DNA from: Manduca sexta
Taxonomy: Eukaryota; Arthropoda; Insecta; Lepidoptera; Sphingidae
Assembly: GCF_014839805.1 (NCBI RefSeq)
Contig: NC_051117.1
Coordinates: 6,820,001 to 6,884,000, forward strand
Reading direction: 5' to 3'
DNA: 64,000 nucleotides
The notes beneath the pieces are model-generated. The model was not told the DNA's origin, searched no databases, and was given only the letters and a program-made list of their open reading frames with translations. Positions 63,754 through 64,000 of this stretch are shown piece after piece; within the stretch, counting starts at the first letter, position 1, and each line of letters starts with the position of its first letter. The position numbers and the translations under genes were made by a program.

Positions 63754-64000
63754 CTGCCGATTTTACTTGTGATTAGACGGTTCAAACGTTGGGGTATGAC
63801 AATATTTACCTTGTAGTTGTATCAACCAAAAATCTCTATGATTTTAATTTGCTTACAAGGTTTGAAAATTACTTTCTTAAAAAATTGGAACTGGTTAGTT
63901 GTTATTATTTCCTTATAGTAGTAATGTTTAAATGGTTGGTAAAAATCTTTATCAATTTCTCCTGTCAAATATTCTAGGATTAGCTGTTAGACAAATCAAA
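63754..64000. other. No gene seen
   Basis: AT-rich end of the window. Confidence 0.3.

Overview
The window looks like a euchromatic, AT-rich stretch of a lepidopteran (moth or butterfly) nuclear genome. The main reason is its repeats: many copies of a tRNA-derived SINE of the Metulj type, Helitron-like ends, RTE and Jockey/CR1-type LINE 3' fragments, short TIR elements with 8-bp target duplications, and a mariner with a DD37D transposase. The species cannot be told from sequence alone. Nearly every long open frame here is a chance ORF or lies inside a repeat.

The convincing host genes are two. A tRNA-Asp(GTC) gene lies on the minus strand at 536-606. A small two-exon gene for a secreted cysteine-rich protein lies at 36.5-38.2 kb on the plus strand. 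Its first exon (36598-36636, 13 codons) is too short for ORF finders. It joins in phase to 37595-38095, giving a 179-residue protein with a signal peptide split by the intron, 21 cysteines, a TATA box, an initiator and a poly(A) signal. A GC-rich candidate exon at 63603-63753 (minus) is only suggestive.

Layout: 0-5 kb holds the tRNA, two unclassified repeats, one SINE and a small clean retro-insertion. 5-17 kb is a dense mosaic of SINEs, Helitrons and MITEs, several nested. 17-25 kb holds a 5'-truncated LINE with an intact reverse-transcriptase C-terminus and interrupted MITEs. 25-36 kb is sparser, with a 108/109-bp minisatellite at 27.85-28.39 kb. 36.5-38.2 kb is the cysteine-rich gene. 39-47 kb holds local duplications, LINE 3' ends and an RTE insertion inside an open frame. 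47.5-48.8 kb is a full-length mariner with a one-base frameshift. 49-64 kb is again repeat mosaic, with several strong hairpins.

Repeat names used here (working labels, not database names): S1 = Metulj-like tRNA SINE of about 320 bp ending in (ATT)n; S2 = second tRNA-derived SINE of about 240 bp; A = repeat of about 290 bp ending in an A-rich tail, probably a LINE 3' end; B = repeat of about 215 bp; C = hAT-like MITE with CAGTGGCGAA ends; D, E, F, G, H, K and M = other families described where they occur. The host genes show no operon-like or pathway link. Most of the biology visible is transposon insertion history, which target-site duplications allow to be ordered.
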